Assembly: GCF_000242915.1 (NCBI RefSeq)
Contig: NZ_AFRZ01000001.1
Location: forward strand, 806,001 to 870,000
Source of the DNA: Sulfurimonas gotlandica GD1
Lineage (GTDB): Bacteria; Campylobacterota; Campylobacteria; Campylobacterales; Sulfurimonadaceae
Length of the DNA: 64,000 nucleotides
Reading direction: 5' to 3'
The translations under genes were made by a program, and so were the position numbers. A model generated the notes under the pieces. That model saw only the letters and a list, made by a program, of their open reading frames with translations, ran no database searches and was not told where the DNA came from. Shown piece by piece: positions 25,713-35,116 of the stretch. Numbering within the stretch: the first letter of the stretch is position 1; every line of letters starts with the position of its first letter.

Positions 25713-27601
25713 TGACTTTTTTGCATCCTGAATTTCTTTACTACCTGTTACCTCCACTAGCAGCTGTTTATCTATTTGTATTAATTAAAAAAGAGTCACA
25801 TGAGCACTACTTTTCAAAAGAGATTATGGATAAGCTTAAAGTCAATTCTAATCCACTCTCACTTAAGACAAGAAATAGCCTCCTATTTTTAGCTGGTATA
25901 TTGATTGTTATAGCATCTGCAGAACCTGTACTTAAAGATGGAACTGTACGAGTCAAGGCGATTGGTGGTGATATTCTAATCGCATTAGATATTTCTGACT
26001 CTATGTTGTGCGAAGATATATATCCAAATAGACTTGAATTAGCTAAGAAAAAAGCTCTTGAACTGATTAACAAGGCTACAAAGGATAGAGTAGGAGTAAT
26101 AGCCTTTGCAAAAAACAGCTATCTTGTTTCTCCAATTAGTTTTGATACAAAGACAGTTTCTTTTTTACTCTCAAAGCTAGATACATCTAGTATAACTCAA
26201 AAAGGCACAAATATCTTAACTATGTTGGGTACTGTAGAAAAGACCAATACTAGTACAGATAAAAAATATTTACTGATTTTAAGCGATGGTGGCGATGAGA
26301 CAGATTTTTCCGCTGAAATAGATTTTGCTAAAGAAAAAGGCATTATAGTTTTTGTTCTTGGGATTGGAACAGAAGTCGGCGCATCTATTAAAAATAAAGA
26401 CGGTTCACTAATAAAGTACAATGATAAGGTCGTAATATCAAAACTTAATGAATCAATCTCTGAACTTGCAATTAAGACAGGGGGTGTCTATATTCAAAAT
26501 ACTACATCATCAAAAGATATTGAAGCTATGTTTATTGAAATAATAAACAACTCTGAACATAAAGAGCTAAAAAGCCAAGAAATACAGAGACATGTTCCCC
26601 TATTTTACTATCCAATAATTATAGCGATACTAATTTTACTCATTGCATTTAATTCTATCGGTAAAAAAATCACACGTGATGTACCAGCATCTGTATTTAT
26701 ATTATTCTATATGATCTTAGGCAGCTCACCATCTGTTGCAGATATGTTAGATTTTAGAAAGCTCTCTGATGCAAAGAGATTTTACGAAGCAAAAGAGTAC
26801 AACACTTCCGCAAAAATCTATGCAGAGTATGCAAAAAAAACTGGTAATGGAGAAGCTTATTATAATGCTGGAAACTCCTATTATAAAGAAAAAGAATATT
26901 TAAAAGCTTTAAGTGCTTATTCATTCTCAAGACTTGAAGATAAAGATTCAAGAGCTAAAAAGTTATCAAATATGGGTAATACTCTTGTCCATTTAGGTAC
27001 AGTAAACACTCTTGAGCGCGCAATAAAACATTATGAAGCATCTCTAAAACTAAAAGAAGACCAATTTACAAGAGAAAACTTAGAGGCTGTTAAAAAGGCT
27101 TTAGAGGATAATAAAAAGAAAGAAGAGAAAGAAGACGGACAAAAAGATAAAGACAAAAAGTATTCAGAGCAAAAGACCGATGAAAGCGGTGAAGACTCAG
27201 ATGAAGCAGACGATAAAAACAATAAAAACAAGAACAAAGATCAGAATAATAAAAATGGCTCAAAAGGTAAAAAATCAGATAATAAAGTAAATCCTGATGA
27301 TGATAAGAAAAATTCTGATGATGGTAAGCCTGATGAAAATGAAGGAAATAATAATGATGGCTCAAATAATAACAATAATAATAATGAAGATAGCCAAGAA
27401 AAAATAAAAGAGTTAAAAGATAAGAATAAAAAAGAAGTAAAAAATCAAGGCAACAATGGTAAGCCCGATTTAAAGCTTCAACAAATGAGTGACCTAGAAG
27501 AGGCAAAATGGGTCAAGAAATTAAACTCAAAACAAAATACTTATCTTTATAGATTAAACAAACAAATTGAAGATGATGAGAAAAATGAAAAACCTTGGTA
27601 A
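25712..27601 (+). CDS. BatB/BatC-like vWA protein with TPR repeats and acidic-Asn tail
   Basis: A 629-residue protein that joins what are BatB and BatC in other genomes. Membrane segments lie at about 9-25 and 56-70, then a vWA domain (about 86-280) with MIDAS D93-x-S95-x-S97. Two membrane segments follow (about 298-315 and 328-345), then TPR repeats (about 355-450). The tail (about 455-590) is a low-complexity run rich in Asp, Asn, Lys and Glu, probably disordered and in the periplasm or cytosol. It ends in a conserved-looking KWVKKLNSK segment. Partner is the upstream vWA gene. No MoxR ATPase or DUF58 gene accompanies the pair. Confidence 0.9.
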   Translation: MTFLHPEFLYYLLPPLAAVYLFVLIKKESHEHYFSKEIMDKLKVNSNPLSLKTRNSLLFLAGILIVIASAEPVLKDGTVRVKAIGGDILIALDISDSMLCEDIYPNRLELAKKKALELINKATKDRVGVIAFAKNSYLVSPISFDTKTVSFLLSKLDTSSITQKGTNILTMLGTVEKTNTSTDKKYLLILSDGGDETDFSAEIDFAKEKGIIVFVLGIGTEVGASIKNKDGSLIKYNDKVVISKLNESISELAIKTGGVYIQNTTSSKDIEAMFIEIINNSEHKELKSQEIQRHVPLFYYPIIIAILILLIAFNSIGKKITRDVPASVFILFYMILGSSPSVADMLDFRKLSDAKRFYEAKEYNTSAKIYAEYAKKTGNGEAYYNAGNSYYKEKEYLKALSAYSFSRLEDKDSRAKKLSNMGNTLVHLGTVNTLERAIKHYEASLKLKEDQFTRENLEAVKKALEDNKKKEEKEDGQKDKDKKYSEQKTDESGEDSDEADDKNNKNKNKDQNNKNGSKGKKSDNKVNPDDDKKNSDDGKPDENEGNNNDGSNNNNNNNEDSQEKIKELKDKNKKEVKNQGNNGKPDLKLQQMSDLEEAKWVKKLNSKQNTYLYRLNKQIEDDEKNEKPW

Positions 27602-27620
27602 GAAAAAGATAATATTTAAA

Positions 27621-27704
27621 TGGTGCGATCGGAGGGATTTGAACCCTCACACCGTTAGGCACGAGCCCCTCAAGCCCGCGTGTCTACCGTTCCACCACGA
27701 TCGC
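27621..27704 (-). tRNA. tRNA-Leu (GAG)
   Basis: The minus strand folds into a tRNA: acceptor GCGATCG / CGATCGC with encoded CCA, D-stem GTG/CAC, anticodon stem CGGGC/GCTCG (one G-U) around loop TTGAGGG with anticodon GAG at 27669-27671, a 13-base variable region, and T-arm GAGGG-TTCAAAT-CCCTC. The long variable region fits leucine. It reads CUC and CUU codons. It lies convergent to the Bat gene and 67 bases downstream of atpE, beyond the atpE terminator. Confidence 0.96.
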
Positions 27705-27717
27705 ATTAAAAAGAAGT

Positions 27718-27751
27718 AAAAAAAAAGCCTAACTCAAAAGAGCTAGGCTTT
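27718..27751 (-). terminator. intrinsic terminator of atpE
   Basis: On the minus strand AAAGCCTAGCTC pairs with GAGTTAGGCTTT (one G-T wobble) around TTTT, and the stem is followed by a run of nine or so Ts. It starts 20 bases after the atpE stop. This is the clearest intrinsic terminator in the window. Confidence 0.9.
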
Positions 27752-27771
27752 GAGGGTATACTTTTGGTTGA

Positions 27772-28086
27772 TTAACCTAAGTACGGGTTAGCGTAAAGTG
27801 CGATAAGAGCAATTACTAGTGCATAAATAACTTGTGCTTCGATCATTGCAAGAGCGATGAACATTGTAGTCATTAGTTTAGCACCTAAACCTGGGTTACG
27901 TGCAGTACCAGCGATTGTTGCAGCAGCAGTATGACCCATACCTATAGCTCCACCAAGAGCAGCAAGACCAAGACCAAGACCAGCAGCGATCATTGAGTAA
28001 GCTTTAAGAGTTTGGTTAGCAACTTCACCATCAGATGCGAATGCAGCAGTAGCAAGAGCTAGCATTAAAAATAGAACTTTTTTCAT
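27772..28086 (-). CDS. atpE: F0F1 ATP synthase subunit c
   Basis: A 104-residue c-subunit of the membrane rotor. The N-terminal hydrophobic segment (about 2-17) looks like a signal or extra helix, as in other Campylobacterota. The two rotor helices carry the glycine-rich LGLGLAALGGAIGMG and, in the second helix, the proton-carrying Glu in FIALAMIEAQVIYAL. I start at the second ATG (28086) because the first ATG at 28098 contains the GGAG that serves this start. It is transcribed alone from the TATAAT at 28198-28203. Confidence 0.95.
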   Translation of the reverse strand: MKKVLFLMLALATAAFASDGEVANQTLKAYSMIAAGLGLGLAALGGAIGMGHTAAATIAGTARNPGLGAKLMTTMFIALAMIEAQVIYALVIALIALYANPYLG

Positions 28087-28197
28087 AAGTTTCTCCATAT
28101 AATTATTACAAATTCTTTCGGATAGCGTAACCTCATCGTGAAATGAAGCAACCTAAACATAAATGCCCAGATTTCCCTACTAGAAATTGATGGGCGG

Positions 28198-28203
28198 ATT
28201 ATA
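28198..28203 (-). promoter_or_regulatory. atpE promoter (-10)
   Basis: TATAAT on the minus strand preceded by TTACTTTTTTAG, about 110 bases upstream of the atpE start. The same TTTTTTAGTATAAT string appears before the small RNA upstream of purD, suggesting a strong shared promoter type. Confidence 0.65.
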
Positions 28204-28235
28204 CTAAAAAAGTAATAAATTGGAGTTTAAATTTC

Positions 28236-28265
28236 AGTCAGTTTCTCGCGTTAACGAGAATGACT
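28236..28265 (-). terminator. hairpin downstream of pnp
   Basis: On the minus strand AGTCA-TTCTCG pairs with CGAGAA-(AC)-TGACT around TTAACG, 15 bases beyond the pnp stop. There is no T-run directly after the stem. It could end pnp mRNA or form an RNase-resistant 3' end, which is of interest as PNPase degrades from 3' ends. Confidence 0.5.
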
Positions 28266-28279
28266 TAAATAAAGAAGTT

Positions 28280-30463
28280 TTATGCACGCCCTAGAGAGAT
28301 TTTGTTGCCTTTGAACTCTAAAATCTCAACCATTATTTTGTCGCCTTCACTCACAACATCAGAAACTTTTTCTACTCTTTGATCTGATATTTTAGAGATG
28401 TGTATAAGACCATCAGTACCATCTGGAAGACCAATAAATGCCCCAAAATCAACTATTTTCTTCACAACACCTTCATATTTGTCACCAACTTGATACTTAA
28501 TTTTTTCAATTTTAGGTGAATTTGCAATACCTTCAATATGCTCGCGCGCGCCTAGAACAGCACTTTTGTTTTTACCGGTTACTTTAACTTTGCCATCTTT
28601 TTTATCTATATCAATTGCAACTTCAAACTTCTCAATAATCTCGCGAATTACTTTACCGGCTTGACCTATAACCTCACCGATTACACTTGGGTCTATATGA
28701 AAAAAATCTGTACTTGGTAGAACACCATCATTAAATTCAATCTTTTGCTCAGCATCTATCATAATATCTATAATGTGACTTCTTCCATCTTTTGCTTGGT
28801 AAAGTGCTTCTTTTAAAATATCTAGAGAGATTCCACCTAGTTTGATGTCCATCTGCATTGCAGTGATTCCATCTTTTGAACCTGTTACTTTAAAGTCCAT
28901 ATCGCCATCGTGATCTTCTAAGCCCATAATATCTGATAGAATAGCATATTTGTCACCATCTGAAACCATACCCATAGCAATTCCCGCAACAGTATCACTT
29001 GTATCAATGTCAGCAGCTCTAAGAGCCATATAACCACCACAAACGGTAGCCATAGAAGATGAGCCATTTGACTCTAGAATCTCAGATACTAAACGAACAG
29101 TCTGCCCATCTAAATCTACAATAGGTTCTAATGCTCTTTTAGCAAGATTACCGTGTCCCAACTCTCTTCTTTTTGTACCCATTATCGGAGATGCTTCACC
29201 AACGCTAAATCCAGGGAAGTTATAATGAACCATAAAGTTTTCATTTTGAGTTCCAGCATCAGTAAGACTTTCAAACATCTGTGCGTCTTTAGGCCCACCC
29301 ATAGTTAGAACAACCAAAGCTTGAGTTTCTCCACGAGTAAACAGACAAGATGAATGCGCTTTTGGAAGTACATTTGTACTAATAGAAATAGGTCTAACTT
29401 CTGTTAAAGCTCTGCCATCTGCACGAACTCTTTCGTTTAATATCTGAGATCTAACCTGCTCTTTTTTTACGCTCTCTATTGCATCTTTTAAAGATACTTC
29501 TTGCTCAACATCTGACCATTCAGTTTTTGTTTTTATAATATTTTTTCTAAGTTGTCTAAGAGCAGTTGAACGCTCTGATTTTGCCATTTGATTCATTGCT
29601 GCTGCAATGTCTGACATGTGATTATCTCTAATATAAGTCTGCATCTCTGTATTGATTACATGTGCTTTGCATTCTATTGCAACCGTCTCTTTTTTATAAT
29701 CTCCAAACGCTTCTTCATACTTAGTATTACTGGCAAATAGCGCATTTTGAGTCTTTTCAAAAATCTTAATCAATTCATCTTCAGCAATAGCATTTGACTT
29801 ATGAACTAAGATGCTAGGCATACTTAGTGCCGGATCAATCATAGGATCTATAATATAGTTTTCTTCAATCTGTGTTTCGTTTGAACCAAATGAACGCATC
29901 TCAATCATAAGAAGGTCATCTTTTGTTCCTGAGAGATATAAATCTAAAGTAGCTTCTTTAAGCTGAGAAAGAGTTGGATTTAAAACTAGCTCTCCATCAA
30001 CTTTTGCAGCTCTTACAGCAGAAACAGAAGTATTAATATCTATGTCAGAAGTATATAGAGCAGCTGAAGCAGCATTAAGTGCTAAAACTTGTAAGTCTGC
30101 ATCTGAACCTGCACTAAAAACCATGATAGTTATTTGAGTTGGATGTCCAAAACCTTTAGGAAATAGCGGGCGAAGAGAGCGATCAACGATGCGTGACGTT
30201 AAAGTTTCAAAATCACTAGGTTTTGTCTCACGTTTGAAAAAACCACCTGGAATTTTACCAGCTGCATATGTTTTTTCTATATACTGTACTGTAAGAGGTA
30301 AAAAATCATCTTTTACTATCTCTGTCTCATCTATTACAACTGTTGCTAGTATTACACTATCACCTGATTTCAACCATGCAGAACCATTCGCTTGTCTTGC
30401 CACATCTCCAAATGAGTAATCTTCTACTCTATTTTCCAACTCTATATTAACATCATATGTCAT
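28280..30463 (-). CDS. pnp: polynucleotide phosphorylase
   Basis: A 727-residue 3'-5' exoribonuclease that uses phosphate. Two RNase PH cores are present (the second with NFPGFSVGEASP and GHGNLAKRALEP), then a KH domain (about 560-620, with GEVIGQAGKVIREIIE) and an S1 domain (about 645-725, with YEGVVKKIVDFGAFIGL). The usual length is about 700. It overlaps the upstream phosphoribosyltransferase-like gene by 11 bases, forming lptD-PRTase-pnp. Confidence 0.97.
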   Translation of the reverse strand: MTYDVNIELENRVEDYSFGDVARQANGSAWLKSGDSVILATVVIDETEIVKDDFLPLTVQYIEKTYAAGKIPGGFFKRETKPSDFETLTSRIVDRSLRPLFPKGFGHPTQITIMVFSAGSDADLQVLALNAASAALYTSDIDINTSVSAVRAAKVDGELVLNPTLSQLKEATLDLYLSGTKDDLLMIEMRSFGSNETQIEENYIIDPMIDPALSMPSILVHKSNAIAEDELIKIFEKTQNALFASNTKYEEAFGDYKKETVAIECKAHVINTEMQTYIRDNHMSDIAAAMNQMAKSERSTALRQLRKNIIKTKTEWSDVEQEVSLKDAIESVKKEQVRSQILNERVRADGRALTEVRPISISTNVLPKAHSSCLFTRGETQALVVLTMGGPKDAQMFESLTDAGTQNENFMVHYNFPGFSVGEASPIMGTKRRELGHGNLAKRALEPIVDLDGQTVRLVSEILESNGSSSMATVCGGYMALRAADIDTSDTVAGIAMGMVSDGDKYAILSDIMGLEDHDGDMDFKVTGSKDGITAMQMDIKLGGISLDILKEALYQAKDGRSHIIDIMIDAEQKIEFNDGVLPSTDFFHIDPSVIGEVIGQAGKVIREIIEKFEVAIDIDKKDGKVKVTGKNKSAVLGAREHIEGIANSPKIEKIKYQVGDKYEGVVKKIVDFGAFIGLPDGTDGLIHISKISDQRVEKVSDVVSEGDKIMVEILEFKGNKISLGRA

Positions 30464-31118
30464 TCTTATCTCCTAAATATTTTTCTAATTTTTCTTCTTC
30501 AATTTTTTCTAGTTCTTCATAATAAAGCTCAGTTTCAACATAATCATCTATATCATAAAGAAAAAATATATCATCTGCAAAAGGCTCTAATAGATCTAAT
30601 GTATCACTCGGTAAAACTGCCACTGCTATATAAACCGCTTTTGGTCCCATTGCTAAAATAGTTTTTAGGGCAGTCATAAATTTCATCCCAGTTTCGCTTC
30701 CCTCATCTACTAAAAGTACCACTTGATCTTTTATAGATGTAAAAGGTCTTCCTTTTCTATACTGATATACATAACTTAAAATTTGCTCTTCATGCTTTCT
30801 GCGAGCTTCACCATAAATATAATCATATTGAATTCCAAAAGAATTTACCAACTGCTCATTAATAACTATCTCTTCTCTCTCACTTACCCTTGCTATTTCA
30901 CACTCATCATTATTAGGTGCCATTATAGCTTCTGAAAATAGAAAGTCCAAAGTATTTGGAAGCTTTTTTCTTATCATATATGCTAGTTCAAGTCCACCTT
31001 TTGATACGGCTACAATTTTCCAAGACTCATCTTTAAGTCTTTGCATTGGTATTACGTCTCTTAATTTAGTTGCTGCATCTTCTCTATTTTTAAGTATGTG
31101 TTTGTACTTTTTTATCAC
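30453..31118 (-). CDS. phosphoribosyltransferase-like protein
   Basis: A protein of about 221 residues with a PRTase fold. The PRPP-binding motif reads VVLLVDEGSETGMKF, close to the VLLVDD-(D/E)-hTG pattern, and the pyrophosphate loop may be SKGGLEL. I prefer the GTG start at 31118: AAGGA lies 7 bases upstream and the start falls two bases after the lptD stop. An upstream ATG at 31169 would overlap lptD by 50 bases. The C-terminus is an acidic helix (EELEKIEEEKLEKYLG). Members of this fold salvage purines or pyrimidines, or act as regulators; substrate unknown. Confidence 0.8.
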   Translation of the reverse strand: MIKKYKHILKNREDAATKLRDVIPMQRLKDESWKIVAVSKGGLELAYMIRKKLPNTLDFLFSEAIMAPNNDECEIARVSEREEIVINEQLVNSFGIQYDYIYGEARRKHEEQILSYVYQYRKGRPFTSIKDQVVLLVDEGSETGMKFMTALKTILAMGPKAVYIAVAVLPSDTLDLLEPFADDIFFLYDIDDYVETELYYEELEKIEEEKLEKYLGDKNDI

Positions 31119-31119
31119 A

Positions 31120-33285
31120 TTAAAGTCCTTGCGTGGTCTCAGGTAATTTATATTCAAAAAGTGGTCCACTGTCTGAACTCATCATCGGTTTTAGGACTAC
31201 TGTAAAATATATATACCTGTCATAAATAGATGTTGAACCAGTATCAGTCAAGACTGGTCTATTGTTTTCTAGATATTTAAGACCAAAATTCCAACATCTT
31301 TTTTGATACAAAAAACCTATTTCTGCACCTTTTTTCAGACTGCTCTCTACATCATAATTATATTTTACATTATATGAATAATGTTTGTTATAAGTATAAC
31401 TAGCACTTGATGTGATATAGCTTGTATATGGTGTATAGGCTGTAGTTTTTTCTAAAAAAGTATCTTTATAAAGGTGTGAAAAAGAGACATTAAATCCATT
31501 GCCACTGAAAGTTAGTTGATTATAAAGTTTTGAGAGTTTATTCTGATCATAGTTATAAAACATGTTATTATAAAGTCTTATACCTTTTGATATTTGATAA
31601 TCAAGTTCATTCTCAAGCTCGCCAAGGCTGTTTTGAGTATTTTGATATGAAATATTTTGAGCTAATCTATTATACAGTATTTGAGAACCAGCAGAATCAT
31701 AAAGATATTGAGTAAAGTCCAGCTTTAATTCTTCTTCTACAGCTGTTATATTATAAAACTCACACTGGGGTGTACTTTTATTGTTAGCATCTGAACAAAA
31801 GGTTTCATAATCTGAGTAAAAACCAGTTTTTGTCTCAGCTCCTCCGATAGTATATGTAGACCCGAAGCCTACAACGTGCGTAAAGTCATCATAAGCACGA
31901 CTCACTTGTGAAGAAGCAGATAAAACATGATAGTTTCTAGCAAAGTACCCATTTTCATAATCACCACTTTTAATTGTTTCTGTTCCGCTAAACTTTGAAT
32001 GTTGAGCGTAAAGATAAGCTTTATATGAAACATTTAAATATTCATCAAAAATACTTGTCTGAAGTGTAATCGGAATATTTACATTTGTTTGTGTGACATG
32101 CTTGCCAACTTCTCTATAGATGTTATTGCTCTGCATATCGAGATTATAAATTAAATGGTCACCAAAAAGTGTATTCAAGTAACGGTGGTACTGAAATGTT
32201 GGAAGTTTTTGAAGTGTGGCTTCATTACTTAGCTTAGTTAAATCTTGGTAATATTTAAAATATGCACCAAAATAGTTACTATCAGTATTGTAAAAAAGAT
32301 TTACTCTCGATAAAACCTGCTTTGAAGTTGCATTTTGAGTAGTATCGTTTGTTGATAGATTTATATAATCAACATCGTTCATACTATTTATATCCATGTA
32401 AAGGCCTGATTGACCTTTAAAATTTGTTCCAAGCCACTGATTAATCACATCACTATTATCATATAAAAAGTTATGTCCATAGTGCGTATCATTAGCTAGA
32501 CTTTGAGAGTTGAAGTAACTGTCTTGTTCTTTAAAATATCCTGTTGTGAACTGTCCTTTAGATATTTTAGAATCAACAAACCTAAATGTAGTATATCCGC
32601 CATAACCACGATTTGTTCTCACTTGAGGTTTAAGCTCTAAGTCCCACCAGTTTTGTTCTGCAATGTAGATAGGTTGTTCAAAGTATACACCTTCTACAGC
32701 TGATGTACCAAATGCCGGGGTTAAAAGACCTGTTCTTCTTGTGGTATCTAAGGAGTATCCAAAGTAAGGAGTATAAAATACAGGTATATCATAGATGAAT
32801 ATTCTTGCATTATATATATTTAGCCATTTATCATCAGAGTTATATGTTGATGATGAAAAGTGTATTTTCCATAAAGGATCATTCGGGTTACATCCACTCA
32901 TCATTCCAGACTGAATATCAAAGTCTTTGTTTAAAGCACATCCTTCATCTGCGCTTATCCAAACCTTTGATTCCTTTTCTAGCATAAAAAATGGTTTAAA
33001 AACACGCTCTTTTTTAGCAATATTTAGTTTTGCATAATCACCTAAGAGTTTATAATTTTGCCCTTGATTTGCACGAATATTTCCAAAAAGCTCTAACTCT
33101 CCAGTATTCTTGTCGTAAGTGGCATTTTGTGCACTCAGGAAGTAGTCTTTATAGACAACAGTAACTTCTCCTGAAGCTTTTACTATGCTGTCTTTTGAAT
33201 CCATAGAAGTTGCGTATATTTCAACTTTATCTGCTGCATACAGCACTGATGTAAGGATTGCAAAAAGAGTAAGGAGTTTAAACAT
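31120..33285 (-). CDS. lptD: LPS assembly outer-membrane protein LptD
   Basis: A 721-residue LptD. A signal peptide (1-17, LLTLFAILTSVLYA) leads an N-terminal OstA/jellyroll domain (about 20-150), followed by the large beta-barrel (about 190-721) with many aromatic-alternating strands and the motif YTPYFGYSLDTTRRTGLLTP. LptD inserts LPS into the outer leaflet with LptE. It shares the LPS theme with waaA at 9906-11072. The start overlaps the RDD gene stop by eight bases. Confidence 0.95.
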   Translation of the reverse strand: MFKLLTLFAILTSVLYAADKVEIYATSMDSKDSIVKASGEVTVVYKDYFLSAQNATYDKNTGELELFGNIRANQGQNYKLLGDYAKLNIAKKERVFKPFFMLEKESKVWISADEGCALNKDFDIQSGMMSGCNPNDPLWKIHFSSSTYNSDDKWLNIYNARIFIYDIPVFYTPYFGYSLDTTRRTGLLTPAFGTSAVEGVYFEQPIYIAEQNWWDLELKPQVRTNRGYGGYTTFRFVDSKISKGQFTTGYFKEQDSYFNSQSLANDTHYGHNFLYDNSDVINQWLGTNFKGQSGLYMDINSMNDVDYINLSTNDTTQNATSKQVLSRVNLFYNTDSNYFGAYFKYYQDLTKLSNEATLQKLPTFQYHRYLNTLFGDHLIYNLDMQSNNIYREVGKHVTQTNVNIPITLQTSIFDEYLNVSYKAYLYAQHSKFSGTETIKSGDYENGYFARNYHVLSASSQVSRAYDDFTHVVGFGSTYTIGGAETKTGFYSDYETFCSDANNKSTPQCEFYNITAVEEELKLDFTQYLYDSAGSQILYNRLAQNISYQNTQNSLGELENELDYQISKGIRLYNNMFYNYDQNKLSKLYNQLTFSGNGFNVSFSHLYKDTFLEKTTAYTPYTSYITSSASYTYNKHYSYNVKYNYDVESSLKKGAEIGFLYQKRCWNFGLKYLENNRPVLTDTGSTSIYDRYIYFTVVLKPMMSSDSGPLFEYKLPETTQGL

Positions 33286-33727
33286 CTACTACTATAGTTC
33301 TTGCTGTTTTATCATGCCATGTCTGTCTCTCAGGGTTAAGCAAACCCCATAAGAAGCCTAAATACAGTATAAGTTCTGAGATAACACGAAATATAGCTCT
33401 ATTTAAAGAGACTATAACGCTAGGAGTCTGAATAGTCCGAAGCTCAATTACTCTTATTCTCATAACAATTTTACCAATTGAAGCACCATACTGCATCACA
33501 AAAAAAGCTTGATAAATAATCTTCATAAGCATATACTCTAAAACAAATGTGTTAGTTATATTTATCATTTGCTCCATTGTCACGGCTTGAGCAAATGAGT
33601 CCCATAGTGCAATAACTAGCAAAAATGAAAGCAGCATCTCATCTATAAAAAAAGCCATCGCCCGTTTTTTATTACTTGCTAAAATTATTCCTTCACGATG
33701 AAGAATATTTTCTATCTCTTCGTTCAA
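33278..33727 (-). CDS. RDD family membrane protein
   Basis: About 149 residues with three hydrophobic stretches: FFIDEMLLSFLLVIALWDSF, a middle segment near YMLMKIIYQAFFVMQ, and ISELILYLGFLWGLL. The RDD motif is degenerate (KRAMAFFIDEMLL) but the GASIGKIVMRIRVI and HDKTARTIVV endings are typical. The likely start is TTG at 33727, with AGGA 9 bases upstream, lying just after the purD stop; an ATG at 33802 would overlap purD by 64 bases. Function unknown; RDD proteins are small transport-like membrane proteins. Confidence 0.75.
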   Translation of the reverse strand: MNEEIENILHREGIILASNKKRAMAFFIDEMLLSFLLVIALWDSFAQAVTMEQMINITNTFVLEYMLMKIIYQAFFVMQYGASIGKIVMRIRVIELRTIQTPSVIVSLNRAIFRVISELILYLGFLWGLLNPERQTWHDKTARTIVVDV

Positions 33728-33738
33728 CTGATTTGTTC

Positions 33739-35004
33739 CTAAAGAGCTTGATAAGCTATATCTGTTCTTATCTTTTTGCCCACATAGTGAACTTGGCCAC
33801 ATCTTAAATAAGCTCTATCTCTTGCTTGCTTAATCGTATCACCTAAACCAACGCACACTAAAACTCTGCCACCATCTGCATATAGAACACCATCTTCTCT
33901 GCTTACACCTGCGTAAGATATATGAGTATATTTTTCAATCTCTTCATGATGAACTTCATCAACAATTATCTCCGCAGGAGTTGAACTGCCATAAGGATAG
34001 TTTCCACTAGCCATTACCACACCAACTGCATATTGCTTAGAGAATTCTACTTTTATCTCTGCAAGTCTATTTGTAGCAGCCTTGTAAAACATATCGCTAA
34101 CACTTGAAGTCATAAGAGGCATAAGAATCTCACACTCAGGATCTCCAAAACGAACATTAAACTCTAGTGTAATTGGCTCACCATTTACAACCATTACTCC
34201 AATAAAGAGAACTCCTTCAAAAGGTGCTCCCTCTTTTTGCATGCCATCAAGTGTAGGACGGATAACTCTATCTCTAACTTTTTGGTATAACTCTTCATCA
34301 ACTAATGGTGTTGGAGCATAAGCACCCATTCCACCAGTATTTGGTCCCTTATCATTATCTAAAAGTCTTTTGTGATCTTGTGCTGCTGGAAGAAGTATGT
34401 AGTCTTTTCCATCACAAACAGCAAACATTGATAGCTCATAACCATCAAGGAATTCTTCAACAATCACTTTCAGTCCGGCATCTCCAAAACTTTTTCCACT
34501 TAGCATCTCAGAGATTGCAATTTTTGCTTCATCATGACTTTGTGCAATAATCACACCTTTGCCACCACACAGTCCATCAGCTTTAACAACGATTGGAGCA
34601 GTTAAAGTCTCTGTAAATTTAAAAGCATCTTCTATGGAATCCGTTTCTATGTAACGGGCAGTCGGGATGTTGTACTTTGCAAGAAAGTTTTTCATATAAA
34701 CTTTTGAACCTTCAAGCTGTGCAGCCTCTTTACTTGGTCCAAAAATTGTTAAATCTTTTGCTTTAAAAATATCCACCACACCATCAACCAGCGGAGCTTC
34801 TGGACCTACTATTGTTAACTCAATGCTATTTTCTTTTGCGAAATCTGCTAATTTATCATAATCTTTAATATCTAAATTTGTACCTAAATTGTTTGTAGCG
34901 CCATTACCTGGCATAAAAAAAAGTTCGTGTTCCTGTTCTTCGTTTAAAATTGCTCTAGCTATAGAGTATTCTCTACCGCCTGAACCTAAAATTAATATTT
35001 TCAT
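33739..35004 (-). CDS. purD: phosphoribosylamine-glycine ligase
   Basis: A 421-residue ATP-grasp enzyme of purine synthesis joining phosphoribosylamine and glycine. The N-domain starts [17 protein letters not shown]; the ATP-grasp core holds [14 protein letters not shown]; the metal site is in [11 protein letters not shown]. The C-terminus is typical. Its start has AGGA 8 bases upstream. Upstream lie repeats and a putative small RNA (35040-35325). It is followed by the RDD gene. Confidence 0.97.
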   Translation of the reverse strand: MKILILGSGGREYSIARAILNEEQEHELFFMPGNGATNNLGTNLDIKDYDKLADFAKENSIELTIVGPEAPLVDGVVDIFKAKDLTIFGPSKEAAQLEGSKVYMKNFLAKYNIPTARYIETDSIEDAFKFTETLTAPIVVKADGLCGGKGVIIAQSHDEAKIAISEMLSGKSFGDAGLKVIVEEFLDGYELSMFAVCDGKDYILLPAAQDHKRLLDNDKGPNTGGMGAYAPTPLVDEELYQKVRDRVIRPTLDGMQKEGAPFEGVLFIGVMVVNGEPITLEFNVRFGDPECEILMPLMTSSVSDMFYKAATNRLAEIKVEFSKQYAVGVVMASGNYPYGSSTPAEIIVDEVHHEEIEKYTHISYAGVSREDGVLYADGGRVLVCVGLGDTIKQARDRAYLRCGQVHYVGKKIRTDIAYQAL

Positions 35005-35035
35005 TGATTGTTTTCCTAATGGATAAGTTATTAAA

Positions 35036-35108
35036 GCATGGCTTTGCTATGCGTGGGCTTTGTGCCGAACAAAACTTAGCGTTAGCGTAGGATAAGGGGC
35101 TTTGCTCC
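35036..35108 (-). repeat. three CAAAGCC boxes upstream of purD
   Basis: On the minus strand the string CAAAGCC occurs three times within about 70 bases: in GGAGCAAAGCCCC (35095-35107), CACAAAGCCCAC (35053-35064) and TAGCAAAGCCATGC (35036-35048). Two of the three sit in small inverted repeats (GGAG...CTCC-like, GCATG...CATGC). They lie between the candidate small RNA and the purD start. Meaning unknown. Confidence 0.45.
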
Positions 35109-35116
35109 TTTTCCGT

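Noticed and set aside
27330-27420. Tandem AAT/GAT-rich stretch as a CRISPR or satellite repeat
   Set aside because: It is the in-frame low-complexity Asn/Asp tail of the BatB/C protein, with no regular spacers.
26754-27506. Long minus-strand open frames opposite the Bat genes
   Set aside because: They are shadows of the AT-rich, lysine- and asparagine-rich coding strand; no ribosome-binding sites, and composition (Tyr, Leu, His runs) is unnatural.
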